A stretch of DNA of 53,690 nt from Euryarchaeota archaeon UBA58. Its GTDB lineage: Archaea; Thermoplasmatota; Poseidoniia; Poseidoniales; Thalassarchaeaceae. A program made the position numbers and the translations under genes. Of this stretch, positions 34,844-43,555 are shown in pieces (position 1 is the first letter of the stretch; the number at the start of each line of letters is the position of its first letter). The notes beneath the pieces are model-generated. The model made no database searches. It was given only the letters and a program-made list of their open reading frames with translations, and was not told the DNA's origin. Where the stretch lies: NCBI GenBank assembly GCA_002498525.1, contig DAHR01000012.1, forward strand, positions 47,011 to 100,700. The letters run 5' to 3'.

Positions 34844-34898
34844 TTCGCCGGTTTGAATCCGCGAGATTCGGAAATGCTGCGATTTTCGCTCGATCTGA

Positions 34899-37535
34899 TC
34901 ATTGATTGATGCGCTCGCCGGATCTGAAGGTCCGCCAGAGTTCGCGGACTTGAGTCTCGCTGATGCCGCTGACGCTGCGAATCTCGTCCTCATCGGCCCA
35001 GACCAGTCCTGCGATGGTCCCGAATTGGTCCATCAGGCGCATGGCGAGGTCATCGTCAACACTAGGAATCGCGATCAGAAGGGCTCTTGCCGCTGCTCGG
35101 TCATCGTCGTTTCGTTTTCGCAATTGTCGCGCCCCGGCAGCGGCTTGGCTGACTGGGTCGGTCCAGGATTCTGGTTTTACCGCCTCCAACCGGTCTCGCG
35201 CCGGAGGGCTGAGGCCGTCGAGCATGGATTCCTCTCGGCGCGAGGCGACGGCGAGAAATCTTGCTGTTTCTGCGCCATCTTTCGTCGTCACGACTGGGAT
35301 GCCGAAGTCGAGAGTCAGCGTAGTCAGTGCTCCCATCAAAGCGTGGGGGTGGACTCTGGTCGAGTGGAAGAGGCCCTCGCCCTCGATCAGTATCAGGGAT
35401 CTTGGTGCGGCTCCCACAAGGCGAGATGCTTGTTCGAGGAGTCGGCCATCGACCAGAGAGTCGACGAAATCGCGAACTGTCTTGCGCTCGACGAGGATGC
35501 GCTCGCCGATGCGGAAATCACCTGTCTTCAGTCGCTCGATCACGACTTCTGCGCCCAGAGCCTTGAGGCGAGCGACTACGGCGCTATTCAACTCGCGGTC
35601 ATCGGCAGCGATGACTGAGCCCGGCACGTCTGGAAGGCTCGAATCCTCCAATGCGAGGAGGTCTTGGGCAATCGATACTGGATTCGCAGATTGGTTCTCA
35701 GGCTCAGGTTCGGTTTGGGTCTTCGCCTGAGCACCGGAATCCGACGCTTCGGGGCTTGGCTCGGGGGGAGCCCCCTCTCTCTTCGGAGCGCTTTTGAACT
35801 GCTCAAGGCCAGTCTGTCCTCGAGGTCTGAAAGTCGAGGGTGGGAGGATTGTTGGGGTGGTTGTTCGAGTTTCTTCTTCAGCTCTATCTTCCTCAACGAT
35901 CTCGGGTCGATGTTCTTCGCGAATGGAGTTGACAAAATCTGCTGCGGAGATGACTTCCTCACCATCAACGACGCTGAACTCATCCAGATTCGAGAGGTCG
36001 AGATGGACGCTTCTCGAGAGTGATCTCCTGACTCGCTGGACGGCTCGGTGCATGTTCTCCTCCTTGCGCAGAGCAGCAGCTCTCGCTCCTTCATCGCGAG
36101 TATCTTCAGCAATCAGAACGACAACATCGCCATCCCTGTGCCTACCAGTTCTGCCGCGTCGCTGGATTGTTCTGATCTCACTCGGAACAGGCTCGTAGAA
36201 TATGACCATATCAGCGGTCGGGATATCGAGCCCTTCCTCTCCGACCGAGGTGGCGATCAGAACATTGGCCGAGCCGCTACGGAACTCTTCGATTCTCGCC
36301 ACCTGCTGTTTGGGTGTCAGTCCACCCGCACTGCTTTTTCTGCTCTGGCCGATGAATTGGATCGGGCGACAATCCTGCAAACCGGTCAATGCTTTCTCGA
36401 GGGCTCCGACCGAGTCTCTGAAGGTGGCGAAGATGATTATTCGGGCTTCTTCGTCGCGACGCAGTCTATCACGCACCAAACGCCTGACTGCGCCGACTTT
36501 GGAATGAATCTCGCCGATTTCAGCAAGGCTCTTTCTTAGGCTGCGGATCCTTGCGTCTCGAAGCAGATTCTTCGTCGATTTCTTCTCGACGTCTTCGCTG
36601 CCAGCCTTGCGGTCGAGGAACTGACGCGCAGCAGCGGTGCCTTGGCAGAGAAGATGGTTGATGAGATGGTGAAGTGTCATCGCCAAGGCGATCTGAGTCA
36701 TCGAACGGTAGGCGTCAGATTCTCCACGACGAACGGCAGAATTTGCGCGCTCCATCGCATTGGCCAATCCTGCGTGGGTGATGGGGCCAGACATCACGTA
36801 TCGGCCGAGCCTTCTCTCTCGGTCGACGATGCCTTCCTGCCAGCGCACGAAGGGCTCGGCCAATTCTCTGATCTCGACAGGTACTGCAACTCTCAATTCC
36901 TCGATGGCGAGGTTGGCCAGATGTCCTGCGAGCATCGGCTCATTCCCAGAACGGATGTGTATGCGATCCACATCGAGTCGACGGCAGACATCCTCCACCC
37001 TGTCGACATAGGATCCAGGACTCGCCGTCATTCCGAGGATAAGAGGTTCATCGGCCGAGGCCAGATACAGATCCGCGACCTGAGCCTCACCTCGTTCGCC
37101 GGTCGTGTGATGAGCTTCATCGACGACCAGAACGCAGCAATCCGCCAAGTCGAGAACACCCCGAATGACATCGTTCCGAACGACCTGTGGCGTCGAGACG
37201 ACAAGTCGACTCCTGCCCCACATCGATTGGCGTTTAGCCGCAGGAATCGCACCACTCATAGCCACCGCTTCGATGCCCTGACCCGAGAATGCTTCAACCA
37301 GGCCATCGTGATGCTGCTTGACCAGAGCCACGGTCGGCGCTATCATCAAGGCCCATCCATCCGTGCGCCGTAACATCTCAGCCATCACCATCCACGCCAC
37401 AGCGGTCTTGCCAGCCGCGGTCGGCAAGACCAACAGAGTCGAGCCGGAGAGCGTCTCGTCGACCGCCTCCAATTGGTAGGCTCGAGCTTCAAGCAGGCCC
37501 GAGGCGAGCAAGGAATGTCGAATTTCGCTCGCCAT
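34899..37535 (-). CDS. hef: Hef helicase-nuclease (XPF/FANCM family)
   Basis: About 878 residues. The N-terminal SF2 helicase has Walker A LPTAAGKTAVA (near 38-48), DEAHH and the C-lobe with ATSVGEEGLDIP and QRRGRTGRHRDG. A disordered acidic, proline-rich linker follows (about 540-640). The C-terminal ERCC4 nuclease has ADDRE and the catalytic VERKTVRDF, then tandem HhH motifs (ALLIAIPSVDDDLAMRL, SVSGISETQV). Hef processes stalled replication forks and branched DNA in euryarchaea. The presence of both helicase and nuclease motifs suggests an active enzyme. The ATG at 37535 is chosen; a GTG two codons upstream is in frame. It is convergent with the CCG-domain gene and divergent from the ribosomal operon. 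Confidence 0.93.
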   Translation of the reverse strand: MASEIRHSLLASGLLEARAYQLEAVDETLSGSTLLVLPTAAGKTAVAWMVMAEMLRRTDGWALMIAPTVALVKQHHDGLVEAFSGQGIEAVAMSGAIPAAKRQSMWGRSRLVVSTPQVVRNDVIRGVLDLADCCVLVVDEAHHTTGERGEAQVADLYLASADEPLILGMTASPGSYVDRVEDVCRRLDVDRIHIRSGNEPMLAGHLANLAIEELRVAVPVEIRELAEPFVRWQEGIVDRERRLGRYVMSGPITHAGLANAMERANSAVRRGESDAYRSMTQIALAMTLHHLINHLLCQGTAAARQFLDRKAGSEDVEKKSTKNLLRDARIRSLRKSLAEIGEIHSKVGAVRRLVRDRLRRDEEARIIIFATFRDSVGALEKALTGLQDCRPIQFIGQSRKSSAGGLTPKQQVARIEEFRSGSANVLIATSVGEEGLDIPTADMVIFYEPVPSEIRTIQRRGRTGRHRDGDVVVLIAEDTRDEGARAAALRKEENMHRAVQRVRRSLSRSVHLDLSNLDEFSVVDGEEVISAADFVNSIREEHRPEIVEEDRAEEETRTTTPTILPPSTFRPRGQTGLEQFKSAPKREGAPPEPSPEASDSGAQAKTQTEPEPENQSANPVSIAQDLLALEDSSLPDVPGSVIAADDRELNSAVVARLKALGAEVVIERLKTGDFRIGERILVERKTVRDFVDSLVDGRLLEQASRLVGAAPRSLILIEGEGLFHSTRVHPHALMGALTTLTLDFGIPVVTTKDGAETARFLAVASRREESMLDGLSPPARDRLEAVKPESWTDPVSQAAAGARQLRKRNDDDRAAARALLIAIPSVDDDLAMRLMDQFGTIAGLVWADEDEIRSVSGISETQVRELWRTFRSGERINQ

Positions 37536-37762
37536 GGGCACTAACCTGTAAAGTCAGGGTTCTAAATCGTTGCACTGACTCCTTGCTCCAGTACCACCCC
37601 AGAGGGGTGTGAACCGAACGTTCCCGATTCTTTCATAAAGGGGGTGTAGGTCGCGAGGCTGCTCACTACGTGAGGCACCAGACACCATAGGGCTCTGTAA
37701 CAACATCCCGGAACACTGGCTCCCAATCGGGAATCGGCGTTCGGTGTCACGGTTCCTCCCTA

Positions 37763-37797
37763 ACGTGGTGGCCCGGTTCAAATCCGCTTCGGCGGCA
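37763..37797 (+). pseudogene. Possible 3' remnant of a tRNA-Ser
   Basis: Upstream of the ribosomal operon lies cccggttcaaatccg followed directly by cttcggcg. This matches the T arm and the acceptor 3' strand plus discriminator G of an archaeal tRNA-Ser, except that two G of the T-stem 3' strand appear to be missing. No matching gccgaag 5' end, D arm or anticodon arm was found in the 220 bases before it. It is most likely a broken tRNA end or a chance look-alike in the leader of the uL3 gene. Confidence 0.3.
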
Positions 37798-37828
37798 AAC
37801 AAATCGGTTAACACTGGAGGACACGCGA

Positions 37829-38905
37829 ATGGCAGACCGACACCGCCCAAAACGAGGTAGCATGGGCTTCAGCCCTCGGAAGCGCGCCATTCGCCCATTC
37901 GCCCGAATCACCTCGTGGCCTGAGACAGAATCCTCGGAGATTCGCGTCCAAGGCTTCGCAGGCTGGAAGGCCGGAATGACCCACGTTCTGATGCGCGACA
38001 CCAACCCTCACTCCACCTCCGCTGGCCAAGAGATCCGCAAGGCCGTCACCGTCGTCGAGGTTCCTCCAATGAAGGTCTTGGCCGTCCGTGGCTACCACAT
38101 GACTCCTTACGGCATGCAGACCGCTGGTGAGATCTGGGCAGATTCTTCGAGTGGACCGGATGGCTTGATGCCACGCTTCGCCAACCAGACTCGTGGAGAT
38201 CGTGATATCGAAGAGGGTCGCAAGCCGGCGAAGCGCGCCGGCCGGATTCCTGTTCGCGAGGGCGGAATGAACGGGGATGCACTCGCTGCCCTCACCGACT
38301 CGAACCTCTGTGAGGTTCGCCTCATCGTAGCAACTCAACCCGCTCTCGTCAAGAGTGTTCCATCCAAGACCCCCGTGATCATGGAAGTCGGGCTGGTCGG
38401 TGGCGACACAGGAGCCAAACTCGAGTGGGCGCATGAGCGTCTGGGTGGAGAGATTGGAATCGATGATGTCTATGAGGCTGGCAAGGAACTCGACGTCGTC
38501 GGCATCACAAAGGGGAAGGGCTGGCAAGGTGTCATCAAGCGATTCGGTGTCAAGTTGCTATCTCACAAGAACAGCAAGCGCCGCCGACAAATAGGAAACA
38601 TGGGCGACTTCGGAACAGGCTATGTCAGGAAGACTATTCGTCAGGCAGGTCAGATGGGCTATCATAAGCGCACCGAACTCAACAAGCGCATTCTTCGCAT
38701 CTCCAACCCCGGTGAGTCCGATGTGACTCCCGCTGGTGGCTTCCTCCATTATGGAGAAGTCACCAATCCATACATGGTGCTCGAGGGTAGTCTACCCGGA
38801 CCAGCCAAGCGCCTTCTGCGCTTCCGTGATCCGGTTCGCCCACATACGAATGTCTTCGATGTCGATCTGACCTATGTCAGTACCTCGAGCAAGCAGGGAG
38901 TGTGA
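37829..38905 (+). CDS. rpl3: Ribosomal protein uL3
   Basis: First gene of the S10/spc ribosomal operon; a large-subunit protein near the peptidyl-transferase centre. The archaeal N-terminus (RHRPKRGSMGFSPRKRA), KAGMTHVLMRD, the core VVGITKGKGWQGVIKRFG and the tip HKNSKRRRQIGNMGDFG are all recognised. Length (358) is normal for Archaea. A ggagg site lies 8 bases before the ATG. The gap back to hef (37536-37828) must hold the operon promoter; no clear TATA box was singled out there, but it contains an inverted repeat (cccgatt near 37624, aatcggg near 37725). Confidence 0.97.
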   Translation: MADRHRPKRGSMGFSPRKRAIRPFARITSWPETESSEIRVQGFAGWKAGMTHVLMRDTNPHSTSAGQEIRKAVTVVEVPPMKVLAVRGYHMTPYGMQTAGEIWADSSSGPDGLMPRFANQTRGDRDIEEGRKPAKRAGRIPVREGGMNGDALAALTDSNLCEVRLIVATQPALVKSVPSKTPVIMEVGLVGGDTGAKLEWAHERLGGEIGIDDVYEAGKELDVVGITKGKGWQGVIKRFGVKLLSHKNSKRRRQIGNMGDFGTGYVRKTIRQAGQMGYHKRTELNKRILRISNPGESDVTPAGGFLHYGEVTNPYMVLEGSLPGPAKRLLRFRDPVRPHTNVFDVDLTYVSTSSKQGV

Positions 38906-38909
38906 TTTG

Positions 38910-39788
38910 ATGAAGACGAAATCCTACAATCTGATCAACACCGTCGAGCAGGAGGAGATGGATGCTGGCCTGCTCGCCGAGTATTACACTGTTGAAGCGA
39001 AGAACGGCAAGGCCGTCACTCTTCCCGATGTTTTCAGCGGCGAGATTCGCGAGGATCTCATCCGCCGCGCCGTGCTCGCTTCCCGCGCCAACCGCAGGCA
39101 GTCCTACGGACACCGCGAGCACGATGGCAAGCGCAAGCCGCAAGCCGGCATGAAGCACTCCGTCGAATGGTGGGGCAAGGGTCGCGGCGTCTCGCGCATC
39201 ATGCGTAAGGCAGGTCAGCGCACCGCCGCTCAGAATCCACACACGCGCGGCGGTCGCCGCGCTCACGGTCCCAAGGTCGACAAGGATTGGTCGCAGAAGA
39301 TCAACAGCAAGGAGAACCGAATCGCGCGCGATTCAGCGATTGCAGCCAGTGCTTCATCCAATCTGGTCTCAGAGCGCGGTCACCGCTTCGAAGCCAGCCT
39401 GCGCTTCCCGATCATCATCGATGGATATGTCGAGTCGCGAGAAGGCGGCGACGAGAAGTACGATATCGAGAGCCTGCCTCTGCAGTACTCGACTCGCAAG
39501 TTCGTCGCCATGATGGAAGGACTAGGGCTCGGCGCGGACCTCGACCGCGCCCGCACCGGCCGCACCATCCGTGCTGGAAAGGGCACGATGCGCGGTCGCA
39601 AGTACCGTACACCGAAGAGCATCCTGCTCGTAGTCTCCCAAACGAACGGTCTCGCGAAGGCCGCTCGTAACATCCCGGGCGTCGACATCGTCGTCGCCAA
39701 GGACCTCTCAGCAGAGGATCTCGCACCCGGCGGCGACGCTGGGCGACTGACCGTCTGGACTAAGGCGGCAATAGGAGCGTTGGAGTGA
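38910..39788 (+). CDS. rpl4: Ribosomal protein uL4
   Basis: A large-subunit protein lining the exit tunnel. Family text includes VFSGEIREDLIRRAVLASRANRRQ-like N-terminal sequence (shown in part: RRAVLASRANRRQSYG) and the tunnel loop with TRGGRRAHGPK, followed by RDSAIAASAS. The ATG at 38910 is used because it matches the family N-terminus and sits 4 bases after the uL3 stop; a longer upstream frame overlaps uL3 and is not credible. Length 292. Confidence 0.96.
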   Translation: MKTKSYNLINTVEQEEMDAGLLAEYYTVEAKNGKAVTLPDVFSGEIREDLIRRAVLASRANRRQSYGHREHDGKRKPQAGMKHSVEWWGKGRGVSRIMRKAGQRTAAQNPHTRGGRRAHGPKVDKDWSQKINSKENRIARDSAIAASASSNLVSERGHRFEASLRFPIIIDGYVESREGGDEKYDIESLPLQYSTRKFVAMMEGLGLGADLDRARTGRTIRAGKGTMRGRKYRTPKSILLVVSQTNGLAKAARNIPGVDIVVAKDLSAEDLAPGGDAGRLTVWTKAAIGALE

Positions 39789-39793
39789 TTCCC

Positions 39794-40084
39794 ATGATAG
39801 ACCCGTACAGTGTCATCAAGATGCCGTGGATCACTGAGAAAACCCTCGAGGCGCGACGCGTCTCCGATAAAGAGGGCGGTTACCGCGAGAACAACAATCG
39901 CATCGAATTCATCGTCCGCCGAGAGACGACGAAGGCTGATATCAAGGCGGCCGTCGAGGAACTCCTCGACGTGCAGGTCGTGAAGGTCAACACCAGAATC
40001 ACGATTACTGGCAAGCACGCCTCCGTGCGCCTTGCCGAAGGATACGACGCGGAGGATGCAGCGCTCAAGCTCGGAGCGTTCTGA
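39794..40084 (+). CDS. rpl23: Ribosomal protein uL23
   Basis: A 96-residue protein at the tunnel exit where SRP and the translocon dock. Family features: PWITEKTLEARR, NRIEFIVRRETTKADIKAAVEELL, and the VKVNTRITITGKHASVRL loop. The ATG at 39794 with ggag upstream is preferred; a GTG at 39785 overlapping the uL4 stop would add three residues. The TGA stop is followed at once by tgaggtga, the Shine-Dalgarno for uL2. Confidence 0.95.
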   Translation: MIDPYSVIKMPWITEKTLEARRVSDKEGGYRENNNRIEFIVRRETTKADIKAAVEELLDVQVVKVNTRITITGKHASVRLAEGYDAEDAALKLGAF

Positions 40085-40096
40085 TGAGGTGATATC

Positions 40097-40813
40097 ATGG
40101 GTAAGCGAACACGTTCACAACGCCGCGGGTCGAGCCCGAAGAACAGGGTCTCGAGCCACCGGTTCCCAGCCGCTAACAGACTGCCTCGCGTCAGTGAGAA
40201 GATGGCCAAGGTCACTGACCTTGTCCACAGCGCGGCTCACACTGCGCCCCTCGCGCGCATCAAATTCGAAGACGGCGAAATAGCGCACATCGCCGCACCC
40301 GAAGGCATTTCAGTCGGCCAGGAACTCGCCTTCGGCGACAAGGTCCGATTACGCCCCGGAAACGTCACAAAACTATCCTCGATTCCTGAGGGGACCCAGA
40401 TCTGCAATATCGAAGCCAGACCTGGCGACGGTGGAAAGTTCGCTCGCTCGGGCGGCAACTCCGGAACTCTCGAGACCCGCATGGGCGACAAGGTCCGCAT
40501 CCGCATGCCAAGCGGCGCGCTGAAGGATCTACCAGCCAATTGCCGAGCCACCATCGGCGTGCTCGGCGGTCACGGCCGTACCGAGAAGCCTCTGATGAAG
40601 GCCGGTGCAGCACATTATCGAGCCAAGGCTCGAGGCAAACCCTACCCGACCGTCAGCGGTGTCGCCATGAATCCGGTCGACCACCCACACGGTGGCGGAA
40701 ACCATCAGGCTGTGCACGGACCGAACTCCGTCAGCCGCAACGCTCCACCCGGCCAGAAGGTCGGACACATCGCCCCAAGCCGAACCGGTCGTGGCAGGAC
40801 GAGGGAGTCGTGA
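40097..40813 (+). CDS. rpl2: Ribosomal protein uL2
   Basis: A 238-residue core large-subunit protein needed for peptidyl transfer. It has the archaeal start MGKRTRSQRRG, AHTAPLARIKFEDGE, the RSGGNSGTLETRMGDKVRIRMP stretch (in part), and the catalytic-centre loop MNPVDHPHGGGNHQ with its conserved His. The start follows a strong gaggtgat. Its stop TGA doubles as the first bases of the next gene's tgaggtg site. Confidence 0.97.
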   Translation: MGKRTRSQRRGSSPKNRVSSHRFPAANRLPRVSEKMAKVTDLVHSAAHTAPLARIKFEDGEIAHIAAPEGISVGQELAFGDKVRLRPGNVTKLSSIPEGTQICNIEARPGDGGKFARSGGNSGTLETRMGDKVRIRMPSGALKDLPANCRATIGVLGGHGRTEKPLMKAGAAHYRAKARGKPYPTVSGVAMNPVDHPHGGGNHQAVHGPNSVSRNAPPGQKVGHIAPSRTGRGRTRES

Positions 40814-40823
40814 GGTGTGACAT

Positions 40824-41324
40824 ATGGCACGAAAATCGAAGAAGATGTTCCGCTCACCCAAGACTGCTCGCAGGCAGGCTCGTAAGCGCCGCTCGACCAT
40901 CGCTGAGCGCCGCAAGAAGGAATTCCTCTGGCGTGGCATGACGATGGACGAACTTCTCGCTCTACCTCTCTATCCTCCTGAGGAGGAGCCGGACTCGCCC
41001 TGCATCGCGACTCTCATGCCTTCTCGCGCGAAGCGTTCTTTCTCGCGTGGTCTTTCCGAGGAATGCCAGCATTTCCTCGACAAGGTTCGCGGCAATGACG
41101 GCTCGAAGATCGTCAGAACCCATTGCCGCGGAATGTACATCCTTCCTGAGATGGTCGGCACGACCGTCGGAATTCACAACGGCCGCGATTTCATCAACGT
41201 CGAGGTCATCCCCGAGATGATCGGACACGCTCTTGGCGAATTCGCTCCGACTCGTCGATCCGTCACACACACCGGTCCTGGTGTTGGTGCAACGCGATCG
41301 AGTAAGCACGTGGCATTGAAGTGA
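40824..41324 (+). CDS. rps19: Ribosomal protein uS19
   Basis: A small-subunit head protein contacting tRNA and uL5. Family features: FLWRGMTMDELLALPL, RAKRSFSRGLSEE, the RTHCRGMYILPEMVGTTVGIHNG block and the FAPTRRSVTHTGPG tail. At 166 residues it is longer than the common 130-150 owing to a basic N-terminal stretch (MARKSKKMFRSPKTARRQ) before the core. The start is set by tgaggtgtgacat, which includes the uL2 stop. Confidence 0.96.
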   Translation: MARKSKKMFRSPKTARRQARKRRSTIAERRKKEFLWRGMTMDELLALPLYPPEEEPDSPCIATLMPSRAKRSFSRGLSEECQHFLDKVRGNDGSKIVRTHCRGMYILPEMVGTTVGIHNGRDFINVEVIPEMIGHALGEFAPTRRSVTHTGPGVGATRSSKHVALK

Positions 41325-41335
41325 GGTGAGATGGA

Positions 41336-41860
41336 ATGAGTAGAGAAGCCGGTCAGCCCCAATCTGGATACACCCAACTACTCGAGGGCTCAAACCTCGC
41401 AACCGCCAGGTTGGTCAACGTCGACATGCACCACAAGCACTGCTATCAGGTCGCGAAATTCATCCGCGGGATGAACGTCATGGATGCGATTGACTATCTT
41501 GAGCGAGTCATCGACAAAAAGGTCGCGATTCCCTACACCCGCCGCTCTCGCAAGGGCAAGGGTGGCAACACGATGGCGGGCCACCGCAAGGGTAAGATGG
41601 GCCCTGGTCGCTACCCTAACAGAGCTTCGAAGGAATTCATCAAACTGATCAAAAGCGCGATGGAGAATGCTCGTCAGCGCTACGACACCATCGACGCTGA
41701 AGACATGGTGATTACTCATTGCGCCGCTCACCGCGGGCAGATCCACACCGGTTGGAGGCCTCGCGCGCGCGGCCGCGCTACACCGAAGAACCACTACCAG
41801 GTGAATCTCGAGATATTCCTCGAGCACTTCGGTGGCGAAGAGGAAGATGACGAATTCTGA
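41336..41860 (+). CDS. rpl22: Ribosomal protein uL22
   Basis: A 174-residue large-subunit protein of the exit tunnel. Motifs: KHCYQVAKFIRGMNVMDAIDYL, the basic tunnel loop MAGHRKGKMGPGRYP (with KGKGGN before it) and the C-terminal HTGWRPRARGRATPKNHYQVN. The start follows gaggtgagatgga, where the TGA is the stop of uS19. A short acidic tail (GGEEEDDEF) ends the protein. Confidence 0.96.
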   Translation: MSREAGQPQSGYTQLLEGSNLATARLVNVDMHHKHCYQVAKFIRGMNVMDAIDYLERVIDKKVAIPYTRRSRKGKGGNTMAGHRKGKMGPGRYPNRASKEFIKLIKSAMENARQRYDTIDAEDMVITHCAAHRGQIHTGWRPRARGRATPKNHYQVNLEIFLEHFGGEEEDDEF

Positions 41861-41870
41861 GGTGATTATC

Positions 41871-42782
41871 ATGAAGCGTCAGAGTAACACCATTCGCACT
41901 TTCATCAATCGTAACGTCGAGCGTCAGCTGGTCCGCGAATACCTTCTGCGCGAGACCGAGCGCGCCGGCTTCGGCGGTCTTGAATTCAATCGCACTCCTG
42001 AGGGCACGAAGGTCACTCTGTCAGCCGAGCAGGTCGGCCGAGTCATCGGCCGCAGAGGCAAGGTCATCCACGAGTTGCAGCACCGTCTGAAGAGCGACTT
42101 CAAGCTCGAGAATCCTCGACTCGAAGTCAACGAGATCGAGGAACCTCGACTAAACGCACAAGTCATGGCCAGCCGCCTCGCTTCTTCGCTCGAACGCGGC
42201 TGGTTCTTCCGCCGCGCTGGCCACAGCACGGCGCAGAACATCATGGACGCCGGCGCGCGCGGATGCCTCATTATCCTCAGCGGCAAGATTTCGGGCGCTC
42301 GCCACCGTGTGCAGAAATTCCAGCAAGGCCACATCAAGTTCTGCGGTGAGACCGCCCTGCAATTCATGGATGAAGGCTTCTCGACCGCCGTCAAGAAACT
42401 CGGAACGGTCGGTTGCACGGTCCGCATCATGCGGCCAGGTGTCAAACTCCCACACGAGATAGATATCATCGAGCGCGTCGATTCTGGCCTCGGTCCAATC
42501 GAGGAAGTATCGATGCTGGAGATTCCAGAAGAGAGCGAAGAGGCGGCACCGGTTGCAGCCGAAGAGAGTTCCGTCGATGCCGACGAGGTGATCGACAGCG
42601 TCGTCGAGAAGATGGCAGACCTCGAAGCGGCTTCCGAAACAGAAGCAGCAGAGGAAGTCACAGAAGAGACTGAAGAAGACTCGACCGAAGACTCAGCAGA
42701 GGAAGCATCCGAGGAAGCACCCGACGCAGCAACCGACGACTCACCAGCCGATTCGGCTGAAGAGAGCAAGGAGGGGGAGTGA
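41871..42782 (+). CDS. rps3: Ribosomal protein uS3 with acidic C-terminal extension
   Basis: A small-subunit protein at the mRNA entry site. The KH domain (GRVIGRRGKVIHELQ) and the C-terminal S3 domain (GARGCLIILSGKISGARHRVQKF; then IMRPGVKLPHEIDI) are complete by residue 210. After that come about 85 residues rich in Glu, Asp, Ala and Ser, almost without basic residues, probably a disordered tail. The start at 41871 has gaggtgattatc upstream, overlapping the uL22 stop. A frame extending into uL22 is rejected. Confidence 0.95.
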   Translation: MKRQSNTIRTFINRNVERQLVREYLLRETERAGFGGLEFNRTPEGTKVTLSAEQVGRVIGRRGKVIHELQHRLKSDFKLENPRLEVNEIEEPRLNAQVMASRLASSLERGWFFRRAGHSTAQNIMDAGARGCLIILSGKISGARHRVQKFQQGHIKFCGETALQFMDEGFSTAVKKLGTVGCTVRIMRPGVKLPHEIDIIERVDSGLGPIEEVSMLEIPEESEEAAPVAAEESSVDADEVIDSVVEKMADLEAASETEAAEEVTEETEEDSTEDSAEEASEEAPDAATDDSPADSAEESKEGE

Positions 42783-42786
42783 TACG

Positions 42787-42990
42787 ATGACTCACATCAA
42801 ATCCCGAGACATCGAGCAGATGAATCCCGAGCAGCGTCAGCGCCGCCTCGTGGAATTGAAGGAGGAACTTCTCCAACTTCGCGCTCAGCAGGCGCTGGGA
42901 GGATCCTCCTCCAACGCAGGAGCTTACAAGCAGACACGGCGAAGCATCGCGCGACTGCTCACCAAGATGTCCGAGGGGACGAAGGAGTAG
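42787..42990 (+). CDS. rpl29: Ribosomal protein uL29
   Basis: A 67-residue helical-hairpin protein beside the tunnel exit. Family features: the IKSRDIEQMNPEQRQRRL start, ELKEELLQLRAQQALGGSSSN and the closing TRRSIARLLTKM. It begins 4 bases after uS3, and a gggg(a)g stretch at the end of uS3 serves as ribosome-binding site. Confidence 0.94.
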   Translation: MTHIKSRDIEQMNPEQRQRRLVELKEELLQLRAQQALGGSSSNAGAYKQTRRSIARLLTKMSEGTKE

Positions 42991-42996
42991 AATCGA

Positions 42997-43296
42997 ATGG
43001 CTGGAATCTGCAATCTCTGTGGACTACCCGATGAGCTGTGCATTTGCCAAGAAATAGCCAAAGAACAACAGAAAGCAATCATTTCAACAGTCAGAAGGAG
43101 GTATGGAAAAATTGTTACAATCGTTGAAGGAATCGATGATACCGCTATCGATATCGGCAAACTCGCCAAACTCCTCAAGGGCGCCTGCGCCAGTGGTGGC
43201 ACCGTCAAGGGCCGTACCATCGAGTTGCAGGGCCAGCACAAGAAGCGCGTCGCAAAAGTGCTCGAACAGAACGGCTACCAAGTGGAGGTGCGCTGA
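42997..43296 (+). CDS. Translation initiation factor aIF1 (SUI1)
   Basis: A 99-residue factor that checks start-codon selection on the small subunit. The N-terminus carries a CxxC...CxC knuckle (CNLCGLPDELCIC) that can bind zinc. The SUI1 fold follows: RRRYGKIVTIVEGID, then KLLKGACASGGTVKGRTIELQG and AKVLEQNGYQVEV (given in parts). A factor at this place between uL29 and Rpp29 is the usual archaeal arrangement. Its TGA overlaps the next ATG closely. Confidence 0.94.
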   Translation: MAGICNLCGLPDELCICQEIAKEQQKAIISTVRRRYGKIVTIVEGIDDTAIDIGKLAKLLKGACASGGTVKGRTIELQGQHKKRVAKVLEQNGYQVEVR

Positions 43297-43554
43297 ATGA
43301 GCATTCTGAACGCACCATGGCTCGCTCGACAGATCGAGGTGATCGAGTCGAGCGACCCTACTCTGGTCGGTGTTTCGGGCATGATCGTCGAGGAGACTCG
43401 CCGGACTCTGCGCGTCAGGACGATGTCCGGCGAAGTCACCCTCGCCAAGGATGTCATCACATTCACCATCGATCCCGAGCAGCTCGCGATTGACGGCTCA
43501 ACCGTTAAGCAGCGACCGGCAGATCGCATCAACCGCAGATACAGGAGGAACTGA
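43297..43554 (+). CDS. rnp1: RNase P protein component 1 (Rpp29/Pop4)
   Basis: An 85-residue Sm-like barrel protein of archaeal RNase P, which trims tRNA 5' ends. Recognised text: LARQIEVIESSDPTLVGVSG, MIVEETRRTLRVRT, and VTFTID-like VITFTIDPEQLAIDG with the basic end RPADRINRRYRR. It starts directly after the aIF1 stop. Location inside the ribosomal operon is typical in Archaea. Confidence 0.93.
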   Translation: MSILNAPWLARQIEVIESSDPTLVGVSGMIVEETRRTLRVRTMSGEVTLAKDVITFTIDPEQLAIDGSTVKQRPADRINRRYRRN

Positions 43555-43555
43555 A

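Noticed and set aside
41924..42769. A long serine-rich minus-strand frame opposite uS3
   Set aside because: It is the mirror of uS3 and its acidic tail (GAN codons read backwards as serine-rich text).
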